From Mesorhizobium xinjiangense (GTDB taxonomy: Bacteria > Pseudomonadota > Alphaproteobacteria > Rhizobiales > Rhizobiaceae), in the NCBI RefSeq assembly GCF_009749525.1, contig NZ_WOAC01000013.1, forward strand, positions 62,001 through 126,000: a DNA stretch of 64,000 nt. The letters are read 5' to 3'. Under the pieces are notes generated by a model. The model made no database searches and was not told the DNA's origin. It was given only the letters and a program-made list of their open reading frames with translations. The number at the start of each line of letters is the position of its first letter. The stretch's first letter is position 1. The position numbers and the translations under genes are program-made. Shown piece by piece: positions 35,881 through 44,575 of this stretch.

Positions 35881-36670
35881 GAATCGCACATGTCACGTTT
35901 CGCTCACCGTCAACCTGCAGGGTATGAGCGTCGACCGCCGCAAGCATGGTGAAGATGCCGCCAAGCATTTCGGCGGCAAGGCCCATGGTCGCTACATGGC
36001 GTCCACGGGCGCCGAGCGCCTGTTCTCGATGTTCGACGATCTCGGACTGAAGGCGACGGTGTTCGTGCCGGGCTCCGAGGCCCTCGAGCATCCCGAACTG
36101 GTGCAAGCGATCGCCGCTGCGGGACACGAGATCGCGGCGCACGGCTTCGCCCATGAGGATTATGTCGGTGGGGAAGACGAAGCCGCGCTCCTGGCGCGCA
36201 CGCACGAGATCTTGTCCAACCTGATCGGTGCGGTTCCGAAGGGGTGGCGCGCGCCCACTGGGCTTCTGGAGCGCGCGACGCTCTCGGCGCTCGCCGATCT
36301 CGGCTACGTCTACGACGCCAGCAATCAGGACGACGACTTTCCTTATCGGCTGGACGACGACGGCGCGCCCGGCATGATCGAACTGCCTCAGCATGAAATG
36401 CTGACCGATCAGGAGCACTACGAGAGGCGCGCCACGCACGATAAGCTCATGAAGTGGTGGCGGGAGGAATTCTTCGCACTCCACGCGGAACGATGCTACG
36501 CCCAGATCACCGTCAGCCCGCGCGCGGACTACGGCAGCGGCCGCGCAAGCCGCGTCGCTGCGCTGCGTGGATTCCTGGAAGAGATCCGCAGCCTGGACGG
36601 CGTGCGGATCGGACCCTGCCGCGACGCGCTCGCCGCCATCGGCACCGGAGACCTGTTCTGTCGTTCATAG
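35867..36670 (+). CDS. Second NodB/PuuE-like protein, catalytic residues altered
   Basis: A 267-residue paralogue of the preceding protein. Start chosen at the ATG at 35867, which overlaps the upstream stop by 14 bases and has GGAGG 10 bases before it. The fold markers are kept (KATVFVPGSEALEHPELV, AAHGFAHED with His92 and His96, GWRAPTG). The Asp pair is replaced: TVNLQG has Asn16 and Gln18. The His in the late VHPR motif is Ser217 (VSPR). It is therefore probably a non-catalytic partner of the first protein, or it has changed chemistry. A strong terminator follows directly. Confidence 0.82.
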   Translation: MPGNENRTCHVSLTVNLQGMSVDRRKHGEDAAKHFGGKAHGRYMASTGAERLFSMFDDLGLKATVFVPGSEALEHPELVQAIAAAGHEIAAHGFAHEDYVGGEDEAALLARTHEILSNLIGAVPKGWRAPTGLLERATLSALADLGYVYDASNQDDDFPYRLDDDGAPGMIELPQHEMLTDQEHYERRATHDKLMKWWREEFFALHAERCYAQITVSPRADYGSGRASRVAALRGFLEEIRSLDGVRIGPCRDALAAIGTGDLFCRS

Positions 36671-36701
36671 CGCGCGGGCGCGATGATCGCCCGCGCGTTT
36701 T
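36671..36701 (+). terminator. Intrinsic terminator between convergent operons
   Basis: A perfect 10-bp stem CGCGCGGGCG / CGCCCGCGCG with a 7-base loop starts directly at the stop codon of the second deacetylase gene and is followed by TTTTA. It closes the ABC/deacetylase operon before the convergent flavin reductase gene. Confidence 0.8.
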
Positions 36702-36728
36702 ACGCATCGAGGCGGCCGGCGGAGGCGA

Positions 36729-37352
36729 TCATCCTGCGCCAGCCGGGGCCATGAACGGCCGCTTCATCTCGAACGTGTCGGAGGCCCTGAGATAGAGCGA
36801 GGCGAAGATGCGACCGACGGGGCGGTAGGCCTCGATGTCGACACGCAGCGTCTCGGGATCGAGAAGCCCGTCGCGGATGTGCATCGAGACGATCTCGCCT
36901 ATGATGATGCACCGATCGGGTACGGTGCCGAGGCACTCCAAAAGCCGGCACTCGAATGAAACCGGGCTTTCCGTGATTCGTGGCGGATTGATGACGTTGC
37001 TAGCCGTCAGCGTGAGGCCGGCGAGGTCAACCTCGCTGACCTCTGGAGGACAATCGATCGAACACTGGTTCATCGCCTCGGCGGTCGCCTCGTCAACCAT
37101 GTTGACCACAAATTCGCGCGTCTCGACGATATTGGCGGCCGTGTCCTTCATCGTCCCGTCAGGATTGTTCTTGATGCCCACGGCCACGACCGGCGGGGCC
37201 TCGCCGAGGATGTTGAAGAAGCTGAAGGGAGCGGCGTTGTCGATGCCCGCCGCCGAGCGGGAGGATATCAGGGCGATCGGCCGAGGAACGACTGTGGAAG
37301 ACAGGAGCTTGTACTGGTCCGCCGGCTTGTAGCTCGCGATGTCGATGTCCAA
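36729..37352 (-). CDS. Flavin reductase-like / FMN-binding split-barrel protein
   Basis: A 207-residue protein of the flavin-reductase-domain family. The segment STVVPRPIALISSRSA near residues 19-34, NAAPFSFFNILGEAPPVVAVGI around 40-60, FVVNMVDEATAEAMNQCS and the ECRLLECLGT strand are typical. Members bind FMN; some supply reduced flavin to monooxygenases, others act on small substrates directly. It lies 10 bases behind the C45 gene on the same strand, so both are one transcript. No monooxygenase is adjacent. Confidence 0.85.
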   Translation of the reverse strand: MDIDIASYKPADQYKLLSSTVVPRPIALISSRSAAGIDNAAPFSFFNILGEAPPVVAVGIKNNPDGTMKDTAANIVETREFVVNMVDEATAEAMNQCSIDCPPEVSEVDLAGLTLTASNVINPPRITESPVSFECRLLECLGTVPDRCIIIGEIVSMHIRDGLLDPETLRVDIEAYRPVGRIFASLYLRASDTFEMKRPFMAPAGAG

Positions 37353-37362
37353 GTAGGCCTCC

Positions 37363-38526
37363 TCAATTCACGAATGTGGCGGGCGCGCGGTCCGTGTCCG
37401 GCGCGGCGATTTCCATGTCGAGTTCGTAGGTCGTGAACTCGGGATAGAGCGCCGGCAGCATCGCCACCGACATGCGACCCTTGGCCGGTTCCATGACTAC
37501 CATGGCGACGGTGGCCGTGAGGTTGTTGACCATGCTGGGGCGGGGAGGACGGCATACGGACCACGGCGTCTCGAAATCGTCGCGCAACGACTCGATGACA
37601 TGATCGCGGGTCACCGCCCCCAAATGGGGTACCAGCAATTCGCGGACACGAAGGTCGCGGTAGAGGGAGTCGGGCATGTTGCGGATGCCTCGATCCCTTA
37701 GCTTGGACAAGGCGACCGGGCTAACGAAGTGATTGGCGTGGCAAAGCAGGCCATCTTTGGGCAGCACTTGGAAGGTCTCGTCGGGCGCGCATTCGAAATC
37801 GATCACGACGCCGTTCGCATGCGCCACCATCATGTTGTTCGCGCAGGATTTGGCCGTCGTATAGACGGTGTGCATGGCCTCGCCGACCCTGGCTTTCTCG
37901 AGGACCTTGCGGCGAATGAACGGCAAGGGAACAGCCAGGTTGCGGTAATCGCGATCGCTCTCGAGATAATTCGCGGCGATCGAGACTCCCGCGGCGTTCA
38001 TCCCGCAGCGGGCGAGTGCGCCGGCCTCCGTGAAGGTCAGGAAATCGGGACCGTCGTCGCGGCGCACACGCAGGACAACGGTCGTCTCCGCGCATTCGGC
38101 CTTCCAATCCCAGTTCTGTGCATGGATCAGGTCTCCGTCGCGCGTGGCTCGCGGCAGCACCGCGACGCTGGTGCAGCCATCCGGCTCATCCTTGTCCGCA
38201 GACATCCCGTCGCCGCGACGTTCGGCGAGCTTCAGGATCTCGGTGCGTGCATTCAGCAACACGATGGTCGCGGGGTCGACGCTTGCGCCTTCGGCGATCC
38301 CTTTCATCTCTTCCACGTAGGCTGGGTCGAAGCCGGCGATCGTCGGTTCGAACTCCTCGGCAATCCGTGCGACCTGCTCCCATCCGATCGACTTGCGGGC
38401 CAATTGTTCCACGTAGTGATCGATCCCGCGCTTGACCCGTTCCCGTGCCTGCTCACCATACTGCCGCCCGCGTTCGATCGGGCTGCCGGAGACTTCGATG
38501 AGGGGGCTCGCAGTAGGTTTTGTCAT
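37363..38526 (-). CDS. C45-family Ntn hydrolase (acyl-CoA:6-aminopenicillanate acyltransferase-like)
   Basis: A 387-residue protein. Start chosen at the ATG at 38526; the frame runs on upstream without similarity. The family segment GSPIERGRQYGEQAR near residues 14-28 and the autoprocessing site, Cys118 in DGCTSVAV, are present, followed by AQNWDWK. C45 enzymes cleave themselves before the Cys and then hydrolyse or transfer acyl groups on amides. In this cluster with deacetylase-like hydrolases and a peptide-type importer, it is a candidate for removing an N-acyl group. It is divergent from the GntR gene at 38666. Confidence 0.82.
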   Translation of the reverse strand: MTKPTASPLIEVSGSPIERGRQYGEQARERVKRGIDHYVEQLARKSIGWEQVARIAEEFEPTIAGFDPAYVEEMKGIAEGASVDPATIVLLNARTEILKLAERRGDGMSADKDEPDGCTSVAVLPRATRDGDLIHAQNWDWKAECAETTVVLRVRRDDGPDFLTFTEAGALARCGMNAAGVSIAANYLESDRDYRNLAVPLPFIRRKVLEKARVGEAMHTVYTTAKSCANNMMVAHANGVVIDFECAPDETFQVLPKDGLLCHANHFVSPVALSKLRDRGIRNMPDSLYRDLRVRELLVPHLGAVTRDHVIESLRDDFETPWSVCRPPRPSMVNNLTATVAMVVMEPAKGRMSVAMLPALYPEFTTYELDMEIAAPDTDRAPATFVN

Positions 38527-38622
38527 TTTGTGAGGGCCTTCAGGTTTGTCGCGCGAACGGGTTTGCATTTGAACTCATCGCGTTGCGCGTCTACCGTGAA
38601 GGGCATCGGCAAGCGATTGAGA

Positions 38623-38650
38623 ATTGTTCTTATTGGTAGTATAAAACAAT
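38623..38650. promoter_or_regulatory. Inverted repeat in the C45 / GntR divergent promoter
   Basis: ATTGTT (38623-38628) and AACAAT (38645-38650) are perfect complements 16 bp apart, in an AT-rich patch that ends 15 bases before the GntR start. A TAGTATAAA box between the arms could be a -10 element. It is a candidate site for the GntR protein. Confidence 0.35.
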
Positions 38651-38665
38651 CAGGAGGTAAACCGG

Positions 38666-39565
38666 ATGAGTGCTGGAGCGCGTCTGCAACGTGATCTTGT
38701 CAGTGGCATCTGGCGGCTCGTTCACGAGGATGGCCTGCGGCCCGGAGACCGGATCGTGGAAAGCCGACTCGCCGAACGATTGAGGGTTTCACGCACGCCC
38801 GTACGCGCCGCCATCGACGCGCTCGCCGCCGAAGGCTACATCGAAAGGCTCAAGAACCGCGGCGTGAGGTTGCTGCACAAGCCGGCAGAAGATGCGGCAA
38901 GCGATACCGTCCACGAGCGGGACGAACTCCTGCAGCAGATATCACAGGACAGGAACCTGCAGCGCCTCCCGGACGACGTGACCGAAACACAGATCATGCG
39001 GCGTTACGATCTCAGCCGTATCGAAGCCAACCGTATACTCGAACGGTTGTCGGCACTCGGCGTGCTCGAGCGAAAGCTGGGCTACGGCTGGCGATTCCTC
39101 GACAGCCTCCAAGACCTGAAGGCCAGGGCGGAGGCCTATGCCTTTCGCATCGTGGTGGAGCCGGCTGCCTTGCTGCAACCCGGCTTCGCCCTGCCGAAGC
39201 CCTGGGCCGTGAACATGCGTCGCCGTCACGAACACGTGCTGGCATCGGAGTGGAGCTACGGTTCGAGCATCGGTTTCTTCGAGATGAATGCCGAATTTCA
39301 TGCGGGTTTGGCCGAGGCTTCCGGAAACCGCTATTTCGCGGACGTGGTGCGCAGGCAGAACCAGCTTCGCCGACTGATCAACTACCAGTGGCGGCACGGG
39401 CGCGAGAGGGTTGAAACGAACTGCCGGGAGCATCTCGAAATTCTGAAGAAGCTGGAGGACGGCGACAACGAAATGGCGGCATTGCTCCTGCGCCAGCATA
39501 TCATGAACGCCAGCAATCTGCCGACTCCTTTCGGCGATGGGAATCCAGACCACAGCGCAAAATAG
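38666..39565 (+). CDS. GntR-family regulator with two apparent winged-helix domains and an FCD-like domain
   Basis: A 299-residue protein, longer than the usual 220-240 of this family. The first winged HTH (about 5-75) has RLAERLRVSRTPVRAAIDAL and the wing KNRGVRLL. A second segment (about 100-150), DVTETQIMRRYDLSRIEANR with ILERLSALGVLERKLGYGWRF, reads as another winged helix. The C-terminal helices FRIVVEPAALLQP, NAEFHAGLAEASGN and REHLEILKKLEDGD match the FCD domain. The gene has AGGAGG 8 bases upstream and probably controls the divergent C45/flavin-reductase operon. Confidence 0.85.
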   Translation: MSAGARLQRDLVSGIWRLVHEDGLRPGDRIVESRLAERLRVSRTPVRAAIDALAAEGYIERLKNRGVRLLHKPAEDAASDTVHERDELLQQISQDRNLQRLPDDVTETQIMRRYDLSRIEANRILERLSALGVLERKLGYGWRFLDSLQDLKARAEAYAFRIVVEPAALLQPGFALPKPWAVNMRRRHEHVLASEWSYGSSIGFFEMNAEFHAGLAEASGNRYFADVVRRQNQLRRLINYQWRHGRERVETNCREHLEILKKLEDGDNEMAALLLRQHIMNASNLPTPFGDGNPDHSAK

Positions 39566-39866
39566 GAGGCGGGCCACGATGATTGAGCCCGCCAGAACCC
39601 GGCCCGAGTATAGGTCAGGCTCCGTAACAGGGAGAAGACGGGCTACGCCGCAGTGAGGCGCGCAAAGCGTGAAGCGAATGGTTGAGCATGCAGTTTCGTG
39701 CGAACCCGTCTCCTTGATAATTTGCGTGGACAGGGAAGTTATCAGGCATTTTCCACGACTTCCCCTGGATTGCGCCGGAAAGGGGGTCGGCGCGTCGATG
39801 ATGGTAGCAATGACAAATCTATGCACGTTATGATAGTCTCGGCGTATGGCTTCAGCGCGGCGACTT

Positions 39867-40121
39867 ATGCGGGAGGATGAGATTCCCGCCTTCGTTCAGG
39901 ACGTCATTGCTGTCGGTTGCGACATATGCGCGATCGGGTAGGCCTACTATGTCATCGGCGATGCCGATTTGCCGGAGACGGACGACAAGGCCGCGGCCCC
40001 GCATCTGCGCTGCATCCATGAACGCTATGGCAAGCGTGATCACCTGTTGCTGCAAATCGTCGCCCATTTGCGGGCCATCGGGCGCTATGTCGACCTGCCG
40101 CCGGCAGCGACGTCTCATTAG
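39867..40121 (+). pseudogene. Small conserved-looking gene with an in-frame amber stop
   Basis: An 84-residue frame reads MREDEIPAFVQDVIAVGCDI then CAIG, meets TAG at 39939-39941, and continues in the same frame with YYVIGDADLPE, PHLRCIHERYGKRDHLLLQI and VAHLRAIGRYVDLPP to a stop at 40119-40121. An in-frame ATG at 39846 could be the start. The continuous protein-like sequence on both sides argues for a single point mutation. It resembles small proteins of unknown function in Hyphomicrobiales, from memory. A strong terminator follows at 40241. The stretch 39566-39845 before it holds nothing recognisable. Confidence 0.5.
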
Positions 40122-40240
40122 GGGGGCTGCAAGTTCTGTCTCGGAAATTGGCGAAATGTGCAGCGACTTCACGTGCCCTGAGACGATAGAATTGGCGGTG
40201 GCTGTCAGATTGAACCCTATTTGCTCCAAGGCCACGTCTC

Positions 40241-40277
40241 GGCTCGCCAGGGGCCTCTTTGGGCGAGCCTCTTTTTT
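40241..40277 (+). terminator. Intrinsic terminator
   Basis: GGCTCGCC (40241-40248) pairs perfectly with GGCGAGCC (40262-40269) and is followed by TCTTTTTT. It would end transcription of the small interrupted gene to its left. A separate short repeat CTTGCC-ATGCT-GGCAAG follows at 40282-40298. Confidence 0.75.
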
Positions 40278-40354
40278 GCTCCTTGCCATGCTGGCAAGCG
40301 ACGGGCGCGTTGTTATAGTGGTGTGTGGGGGCATCGAAGATTTCGAGTGATGCA

Positions 40355-40546
40355 ATGCGTATCGTTCTTGTTGCGGCGACGCTCTCGATCCTGTCGGCAA
40401 TCCCGCTTTTCGTCGAGGAACTGTTCATGCCAGAGGTCGAGATGCTGGGAGCAGGCATAATCTTCAGCATTGGTCAGGTGGTTGCGGCCGCCCTGTGCCT
40501 ACCTCAGATCCTGAAATCCTTGCTCCACAACACAGGGACTGACTGA
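40355..40546 (+). CDS. Possible small membrane protein
   Basis: A 63-residue frame from an ATG at 40355 with a GAGTG-type weak ribosome site. It would have two hydrophobic helices: IVLVAATLSILSAIPLFV near the N-terminus and AGIIFSIGQVVAAALCLP in the second half, with charged ends. The composition is protein-like. No family is recognised, and the surrounding DNA is poorly conserved-looking, so it could be chance. Confidence 0.35.
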   Translation: MRIVLVAATLSILSAIPLFVEELFMPEVEMLGAGIIFSIGQVVAAALCLPQILKSLLHNTGTD

Positions 40547-41128
40547 CAGCCATTTGGGTCCCTAAATCGCAAACGCTCCGCCAGCGGGCCTTGTTTGGAG
40601 TGCACCGAATGTCCTGACCGGCCCCGATTTGCCCTCCTGCAACGAGGGCAATACAGAGCTTATGCTCTCCGACACTCTCCGGATAATGGCGCTATCGCGT
40701 ACCTGAAGAGGATGCTCGCCACTTTGGGACGTGGCTGGCGTTTATCGCCTGAAAATTGGAGCACTGTTTTAACGGACGGCTGAGGACACTGTGCGAAGCG
40801 ATGTCGCCCATATCTCAGGTCGCCCATCCCCGTTGGGAAAGCGCGTGTTCGGGTAGAGTGCTGAAGGTTCCGCAAATTCGCTGAGAGTAGGCGGTTACGG
40901 TAGGATGGTGATCGCGCGTGGAAAACGATCGTGTTCATAACGTTGATCGCAGAGATCGATAAAGGCGTTCAATCATAACCCGACATACAATGCCGACGTT
41001 CACACAGGTCGAGGCAAGCATCCGCGACGCCAACGGAATAGGCTCGGCGCTCCGGAACGTGCGTGCCTAGAAGATCCGCTGCACCTGCTTCTCGCCTTCA
41101 GATGGGGCTTATGGTTGATGACGATTGC
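40547..41128. other. 582-bp stretch without recognisable genes
   Basis: Neither strand gives a convincing protein. Only short frames without family patterns or ribosome sites occur. No terminator hairpin with a T-run was found behind nadC. Confidence 0.5.
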
Positions 41129-41986
41129 CTATCCGGTCGCCGCAATATCCAGCCCGATATCGAGGATCGGTGCACTGTGGGTGAGCCAACCGACCGAGAT
41201 CAAGTCGACTCCAGACGTTGCCACGGCCGGGGCGGTCGCAGCGGTGATGCGGCCGGAGGCTTCGGTGATGGCGCGGCCGCCCACCATGTCCACCGCGCAG
41301 GTGAGGTCATCGAGCGCCATGTTGTCGAGCAAAACGGCGTCGACTTCGAGCTCCAGTACCTCTTCGAGCTGGGAAAGCGTGTCGACTTCGACTTCAATCT
41401 TGACCATGTGCCCGGCATGAGCGCGCGCCCGCTCGACGGCAGACTGGAGGCCGCCGGCGATTGCGATGTGGTTGTCCTTGATCAGGATGGCATCGTCGAG
41501 ACCGAAACGGTGGTTCGAGCCGCCGCCAGCACGCACGGCATATTTTTCCAGCGTTCGCAGGCCGGGCGTCGTCTTGCGGGTGCAGACGATCCTTGCCTTG
41601 TGCCCCGAGACCGTCGCCACCAGAGTCGCCGTTGCGGTGGCGATGCCGCTCAGGTGGCAGAGGAAGTTAAGGGCCGTGCGCTCGGCGGTGAGCAGGCCGC
41701 GCGCGGGACCGCGGACGATGGCGATCGTCTCGTTGGCCACGACCTCGCTTCCGTCCGGGCGCCGAACCTCCACCTCGATCGACGGGTCGATGAGACGGAA
41801 GGTGAGGGCCGCGACATCGAGCCCGGCAACAACGCCCGCCTGCCGCGCTGTCAGCACCAGGCTGGTTATGAGATCGGGCGGGACGATCGCATCGCTCGTC
41901 ACGTCGCCGGCACGGCCGAGGTCCTCCAGGAGAGCGGCACGGACGACGGGCTCGACTATGATTGAGGGAAGGGGTGGCAGTGTCAT
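41129..41986 (-). CDS. nadC: Nicotinate-nucleotide pyrophosphorylase (carboxylating)
   Basis: A 285-residue quinolinate phosphoribosyltransferase, which turns quinolinate and PRPP into nicotinate mononucleotide. Typical features are LLEDLGRAGDVTSDAI near the N-terminus, ERTALNFLCHLSGIAT, the active-site stretch CTRKTTPGLRTLEKYAV, GGGSNHRFGLDDAILIKDNH and the EVEVDTLSQLEEVLEL barrel segment. It is the last gene of nadABC and starts one base after the nadB stop. Length is normal. Confidence 0.97.
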   Translation of the reverse strand: MTLPPLPSIIVEPVVRAALLEDLGRAGDVTSDAIVPPDLITSLVLTARQAGVVAGLDVAALTFRLIDPSIEVEVRRPDGSEVVANETIAIVRGPARGLLTAERTALNFLCHLSGIATATATLVATVSGHKARIVCTRKTTPGLRTLEKYAVRAGGGSNHRFGLDDAILIKDNHIAIAGGLQSAVERARAHAGHMVKIEVEVDTLSQLEEVLELEVDAVLLDNMALDDLTCAVDMVGGRAITEASGRITAATAPAVATSGVDLISVGWLTHSAPILDIGLDIAATG

Positions 41987-41987
41987 G

Positions 41988-43535
41988 TCAGGCGCTCCGT
42001 ACGAGAATGTGCTTGGTCTCCACCGCAGACTCTTGCGCCGCTTCGAGCGCTTGCTCCAGCGTCAAATGCGAGCGGCGCGCAATGGCGGCTTTGGAAGGAA
42101 AGTCGCTGCGGAAGTGGGCGCCGCGGCTCTCGCGCCGCCGCCGGGCTGCCACGGCGACCATCAGCGCAACGAGCGCCGGGTCGGCCTCTGGGGCTTCGCT
42201 CACAGCCATCGGAAGGAGGCTGGCCACGGCATCCGTGAGGTCCGGACCATTGCGGACAAGACCGAGCGCGGCCGAGACGATGGGACGCACAAGAGCGGGG
42301 TTTGCTGGCGGCAGGAAGCCAACCTGCGTGGGCCTGGAGCGGCCGGCATGGGTGCCGGCGACGCTTTCGGCAACGGCTCGCGCGAACACGGCCCCTTCCA
42401 GTAGCGAGTTGCTGGCGAGCCGGTTGGCGCCGTGAAGGCCGGTGCACGCCGCCTCGCCGCAGGCCCAAAGCCCTTCGATAGAGCTGCGGCCGGCGAGATC
42501 AACCGCAATCCCGCCCATATGGTAATGGGCGGCGGGGCGGACAGGGATCGGCTCCCGCGCCGGATCGATGCCCGCGGCCTTGCAGAAGGCGGCGATCGCC
42601 GGAAAGCGGACGGCAAAAGCAGAGCCCGTTCTTTCTCGGGCATCGAGATAGACGCGGTGGCCTTTAGCGAGATGCCGCGCCACGGCACGCGCCACCACGT
42701 CGCGCGGCGCCAGCTCCGCGCCTGCGACGTCGGCGACTATGCGACGGCCCGTCTCGTCGATCAGGGCGGCGCCTTCGCCACGCACGGCCTCGCTGACCAG
42801 CGGCATCGGCCGTGACGATGCATCGAGCGCGGTCGGGTGGAATTGGACGAACTCCAGATCGGCAAGCACCGCACCCGCTCGTGCGGCGAGCGCCAGCCCC
42901 TGCCCGAATGAGCTTTCCGGGTTGGTTGTGTCGAAGAACAGCCCGCCTATGCCACCGGTCGCAATGATGACGCGGCGGGTGGTAAGGAAGGCCGCGCTGT
43001 CGGTAGTGGCGACGACGAGGCCAGCTACCGCCCCGTCCTCCATCGCCAGACGTCGAACTTCCAGGTCTTCGATAACGGTGATCGAGGGCATTCGGCGGAC
43101 GGCCTGCGTCAGCGCTCGCATCAATTCTCTGCCGGTGCCGTCACCGGCGGCGTGGACAATGCGGCGCCGGCTGTGCGCCGCCTCCAGACCGAGTGAGGGG
43201 CGGCCGTCCTCGCTTCGGTCGAAGTCGACGCCGAAACGGATCAGGGCGTCGATCGCCGCCGGTGCGGCGTGCACGACATAGCGAACGACCTCAGCATCGC
43301 AGAGCCCGTCGCCGGCCGCAATCGTGTCGGCGGCATGCAGGGAAGGGTCATCATCCGAGCCTAGACTCGCCGCAATGCCGCCCTGGGCGAGCTGGCTAGA
43401 GGTTTCGTGGCCGAGCGGTGCCCTGGAGATCAACACCACGGGCTCGGGCGCCAGACGCAGCGCCGTCATGAGCCCCGCCAGTCCGCCGCCGACGATCACT
43501 GGCCGGCCGGCGAGTGCCTCGAAGTCGCGGCTCAT
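41988..43535 (-). CDS. nadB: L-aspartate oxidase
   Basis: A 515-residue FAD enzyme that oxidises L-aspartate to iminoaspartate. The FAD fold [16 protein letters not shown] is near residue 14, the [18 protein letters not shown] motif follows, then [16 protein letters not shown] and the C-terminal [20 protein letters not shown]. It starts inside the nadA stop (ATGA) and feeds iminoaspartate directly to NadA. Length is normal for the enzyme. Confidence 0.97.
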   Translation of the reverse strand: MSRDFEALAGRPVIVGGGLAGLMTALRLAPEPVVLISRAPLGHETSSQLAQGGIAASLGSDDDPSLHAADTIAAGDGLCDAEVVRYVVHAAPAAIDALIRFGVDFDRSEDGRPSLGLEAAHSRRRIVHAAGDGTGRELMRALTQAVRRMPSITVIEDLEVRRLAMEDGAVAGLVVATTDSAAFLTTRRVIIATGGIGGLFFDTTNPESSFGQGLALAARAGAVLADLEFVQFHPTALDASSRPMPLVSEAVRGEGAALIDETGRRIVADVAGAELAPRDVVARAVARHLAKGHRVYLDARERTGSAFAVRFPAIAAFCKAAGIDPAREPIPVRPAAHYHMGGIAVDLAGRSSIEGLWACGEAACTGLHGANRLASNSLLEGAVFARAVAESVAGTHAGRSRPTQVGFLPPANPALVRPIVSAALGLVRNGPDLTDAVASLLPMAVSEAPEADPALVALMVAVAARRRRESRGAHFRSDFPSKAAIARRSHLTLEQALEAAQESAVETKHILVRSA

Positions 43536-44506
43536 ATGGCGAGCATCCGCTCGACTGCACGCCGCGCGCGCCCGGCCAGTTCCGGATCGATCGTGACCTC
43601 GTGCTGGTTCCCCTCAAGCGCTGAGCGGATGTTGGCAAGCGTGATCCGCTTCATGTGCGGGCACAGATTGCACGGGCGGACGAATTCGACGTCGGGATGG
43701 GCGACGGCGACATTGTCGCTCATAGAGCATTCCGTCATGAGCACGACGCGCTGCGGTTTTTCTCGACCGACATAGTCCGACATGGCCGCGGTCGAACCGG
43801 AGAAGTCGGCTTCCGCCACGACCTCGGGCGGGCATTCGGGATGGGCGAGCACGATGACGCCGGGATTGGCCTCGCGCAATTCGCGGATGTCGGCGGGCAT
43901 GAAGCGCTCATGCACCTCGCAGTGACCCTGCCAGGCGATGATCTCGACGTCCGTCTCGGCGGCGATGTTCTTCGCCAGATACTCGTCAGGCAGCATGATG
44001 ACGCGTGGTACGCCCAGCGATTCCACCACCGCCCGCGCATTGCCGGAAGTGCAGCAGATGTCGGACTCCGCCTTTACGGCAGCCGATGTGTTGACATAGG
44101 TGACGACCGGTACGTCCGGAAAGCGCCGCCGCATCAGGCGGACGTCGTCGGCCGTAACCGACTCGGCGAGCGAGCAGCCTGCCTCCAGGTCCGGGATCAG
44201 TACGGTCTTTTCCGGATTGAGCAGCTTCGCCGTCTCGGCCATGAAATGCACGCCGGCGAGCACGATCACATCCGCCTCGGTTTCGGCGGCCTTGCGGGCG
44301 AGTGCCAGACTGTCGCCGACGATGTCGGCCACACAGTGGAAGATCTCCGGCGTCTGATAGTTGTGCGCCAGGATGACGGCATTGCGCCGCCGCTTCAGCG
44401 CAAGAATGGCGTCGACATCGTCGGCAAAGAGCTCCCATTCGACCGGCGGGATCACGCGCTTTACCCTGTCGTAGAGTTCGTCCGTTCGCCTCGGGACGTT
44501 GAGCAT
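43532..44506 (-). CDS. nadA: Quinolinate synthase
   Basis: A 324-residue 4Fe-4S enzyme that condenses iminoaspartate with dihydroxyacetone phosphate. It has [20 protein letters not shown] near residue 40, [18 protein letters not shown], the first cluster Cys in [21 protein letters not shown]-like [18 protein letters not shown] with the second, and the last Cys in [14 protein letters not shown]. It is the first gene of the operon, with AGGAG before the ATG and two operator-like repeats upstream. Confidence 0.97.
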   Translation of the reverse strand: MLNVPRRTDELYDRVKRVIPPVEWELFADDVDAILALKRRRNAVILAHNYQTPEIFHCVADIVGDSLALARKAAETEADVIVLAGVHFMAETAKLLNPEKTVLIPDLEAGCSLAESVTADDVRLMRRRFPDVPVVTYVNTSAAVKAESDICCTSGNARAVVESLGVPRVIMLPDEYLAKNIAAETDVEIIAWQGHCEVHERFMPADIRELREANPGVIVLAHPECPPEVVAEADFSGSTAAMSDYVGREKPQRVVLMTECSMSDNVAVAHPDVEFVRPCNLCPHMKRITLANIRSALEGNQHEVTIDPELAGRARRAVERMLAI

Positions 44507-44515
44507 GCCGTTCTC

Positions 44516-44575
44516 CTATTATGCTCATGTCGAGTATAATAGAGATATGCTTAATTGGAGCATAAGGAAAGTCAA
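44516..44575 (-). promoter_or_regulatory. nadA promoter with two operator-like inverted repeats (candidate NadQ sites)
   Basis: Repeat 1 (44516-44542) has 11-bp arms CTATTATGCTC and GAGTATAATAG around ATGTC, with one mismatch. Repeat 2 (44546-44564) has perfect arms TATGCT and AGCATA, 7 bp apart. Both share the half-site TTATGCTC. On the minus strand a -35-like TTGACT (44570-44575) overlaps the nadQ stop codon, so a bound repressor would cover the promoter. Confidence 0.65.

Noticed and set aside
39852-40400. 182-codon minus-strand frame across the small interrupted gene
   Set aside because: It runs through a strong terminator hairpin and the opposite strand gives a more protein-like sequence.
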